Shown: positions 63,081-64,000 of the stretch, one piece after another | Numbering within the stretch: the stretch's first letter is position 1 | Layout: the number at the start of each line of letters is the position of its first letter | Source of the DNA: Torreya grandis | Lineage: Eukaryota > Streptophyta > Pinopsida > Cupressales > Taxaceae | Direction: 5' to 3' | Length of the DNA: 64,000 bases | Assembly (NCBI GenBank): GCA_037957365.1 | Contig: JARHVA010004905.1 | Location: 155,001 to 219,000, forward strand | Notes under the pieces: model-generated | Told to the model about the DNA's origin: nothing | The model's input: only the letters and a program-made list of their open reading frames with translations | Database searches by the model: none | Made by a program: the position numbers and the translations under genes

Positions 63081-63286
63081 CTCAACTACCTACCTATCCC
63101 ATCCCCAATCCTATTAATAAGTTAGTTCAATCGACACAATCCACTAAAATAATGAAATATCCAATATACACCTTAGATATTAATCAAGTTCAACTTCATT
63201 TAGGCTATGTTATTCCATAACCCACCTCACCCATAATCATAAAACACTTTGAACTAGATATACTCCATACTAATCCATAGCCATCC

Positions 63287-64000
63287 ATGGCCAATCCTAA
63301 GCCAAGTCCATCAAAAAATCAAAAAGAAACTGAAAATCCTCCTTTTTCAGAGAGATTGAACATATCATGTCTTGAACCAGAGCTTGAATTCAATATTTTA
63401 AGACAACTCAAGAATTTGTGTATAAAAATACCACTCTTTCAAGTAATAAAGGATGTTCCTATCTATGATAAATCTATTAGAGAGATATGTTAGCATCCAT
63501 GACCAACCCATCTCTAATAATTTAATTGATTTAGGCATAGCCATCAATGTGATGACAATGGAGACCATGCAATAAGTAAAACTTACCACTATCTATCCAA
63601 CACCCACCATCCTCCAGATGGATGATAGATCAAATATTAAGCTTGAGGGGATTATTGAGGACCTTGTTATCACTATGGATTCTTGGTAATATCCAGTAGA
63701 CTTTATTTTCCTACAACCAAAGAGAAATTTTAGGGGTTATCCTCTCATCCTTGGGAACCCATGGTTGGACATCATTGATGATTTTATTCACTATAAGTCA
63801 AGGAAAATACCAATTTCTAATGGAAATGGCACCAAGAAATTGATTTTGTATCCACCAACTCAGCCTTCCTAGAGTGATGAACTAACCCCTTGGATTGATG
63901 AATTTGAAGAAGCTATCTCCTTGAAAACTCTCTACATAATAGATCAGAGTCTAGCTCTACAAGCACAAGAAGAAGACACTATCTTTACTAGTATCTTATA
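63287..64000 (+). pseudogene. gag C-terminus and protease of the Athila-like element (runs off window)
   Basis: 63287-63493 reads MANPKPSPSKNQKE, then LKNLCIKIPLFQVIKDVPIY and DKSIREIC, a pre-protease motif of Athila-type elements. After a frame change the protease follows: LIDLGIAINVMTMETM near 63520 (Ile where Ser/Ala is usual after the catalytic DLG), DRSNIKLEGIIEDLVITMDS near 63627, YPVDFIFLQP and LILGNPWLDIIDDF near 63745. RT and the rest of pol are expected beyond 64000. Confidence 0.82.

Noticed and set aside
1..64000. Host genes, tRNA, rRNA or microRNA genes
   Set aside because: No intact exon-like frame, no cloverleaf with A/B boxes and no rRNA motif was recognised; every coding trace belongs to a retroelement or is unassigned.

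Overview
The window looks like intergenic heterochromatin of a large-genome seed plant; a conifer or other gymnosperm fits best, though this is inference. Reasons: every recognisable coding trace belongs to plant retrotransposons (Ty1/copia, several Ty3/gypsy lineages, one L1-type LINE with a plant-type RNase H). The DNA is AT-rich and very poor in CG dinucleotides. All reading frames are broken by stops and frameshifts, and no intact host gene, tRNA or rRNA was found.

The main structure is a nest of elements, read outside in. (1) A minus-strand LINE ORF2 (about 4740-7881) is cut just before its RT domain. (2) The cut is made by a minus-strand LTR element with giant LTRs: left LTR 7887-13727, internal 13728-16558, right LTR from 16559. 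(3) That right LTR is itself split at 18518/55244 by a plus-strand Tat-lineage Ty3/gypsy element (18519-55243, LTRs of about 1.8 kb) carrying gag, protease, RT, RNase H, a second archaeal-type RNase H, integrase and a long pyrimidine-rich 3' region. (4) The 3' region holds a second giant-LTR minus-strand element (LTR 34655-39323, internal 39324-41149, other LTR 41150-51524). (5) The second LTR of that element is interrupted by a Ty1/copia element (43987-49602) with a perfect 5-bp target duplication GGTAG. (6) The right end of the outer giant LTR stops near 60555, where the LTR of a further plus-strand Athila-like gypsy element begins; that element runs off the window.

Left of the nest lie 1.4 kb of AT-rich sequence, a plus-strand gypsy RT-RNase H-integrase remnant (1393-2720), and a decayed minus-strand gene of unknown identity (2890-4330).

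The most novel material is the pair of giant-LTR elements. Both lack any polymerase gene. Both have 4.7-5.8 kb LTRs around a short internal region. Both encode the same unrecognised protein in element-sense orientation, and both share a primer-binding-site motif with the autonomous Tat element they are nested with. This suggests a non-autonomous family mobilised in trans. The copia element adds a second oddity: its U3 carries copies of a GACGTC-centred palindrome, and nearly the same motif is repeated every 21 bp inside its coding region. All boundaries come from reading the two ends of each repeat against each other by eye, so edges may be off by several bases.
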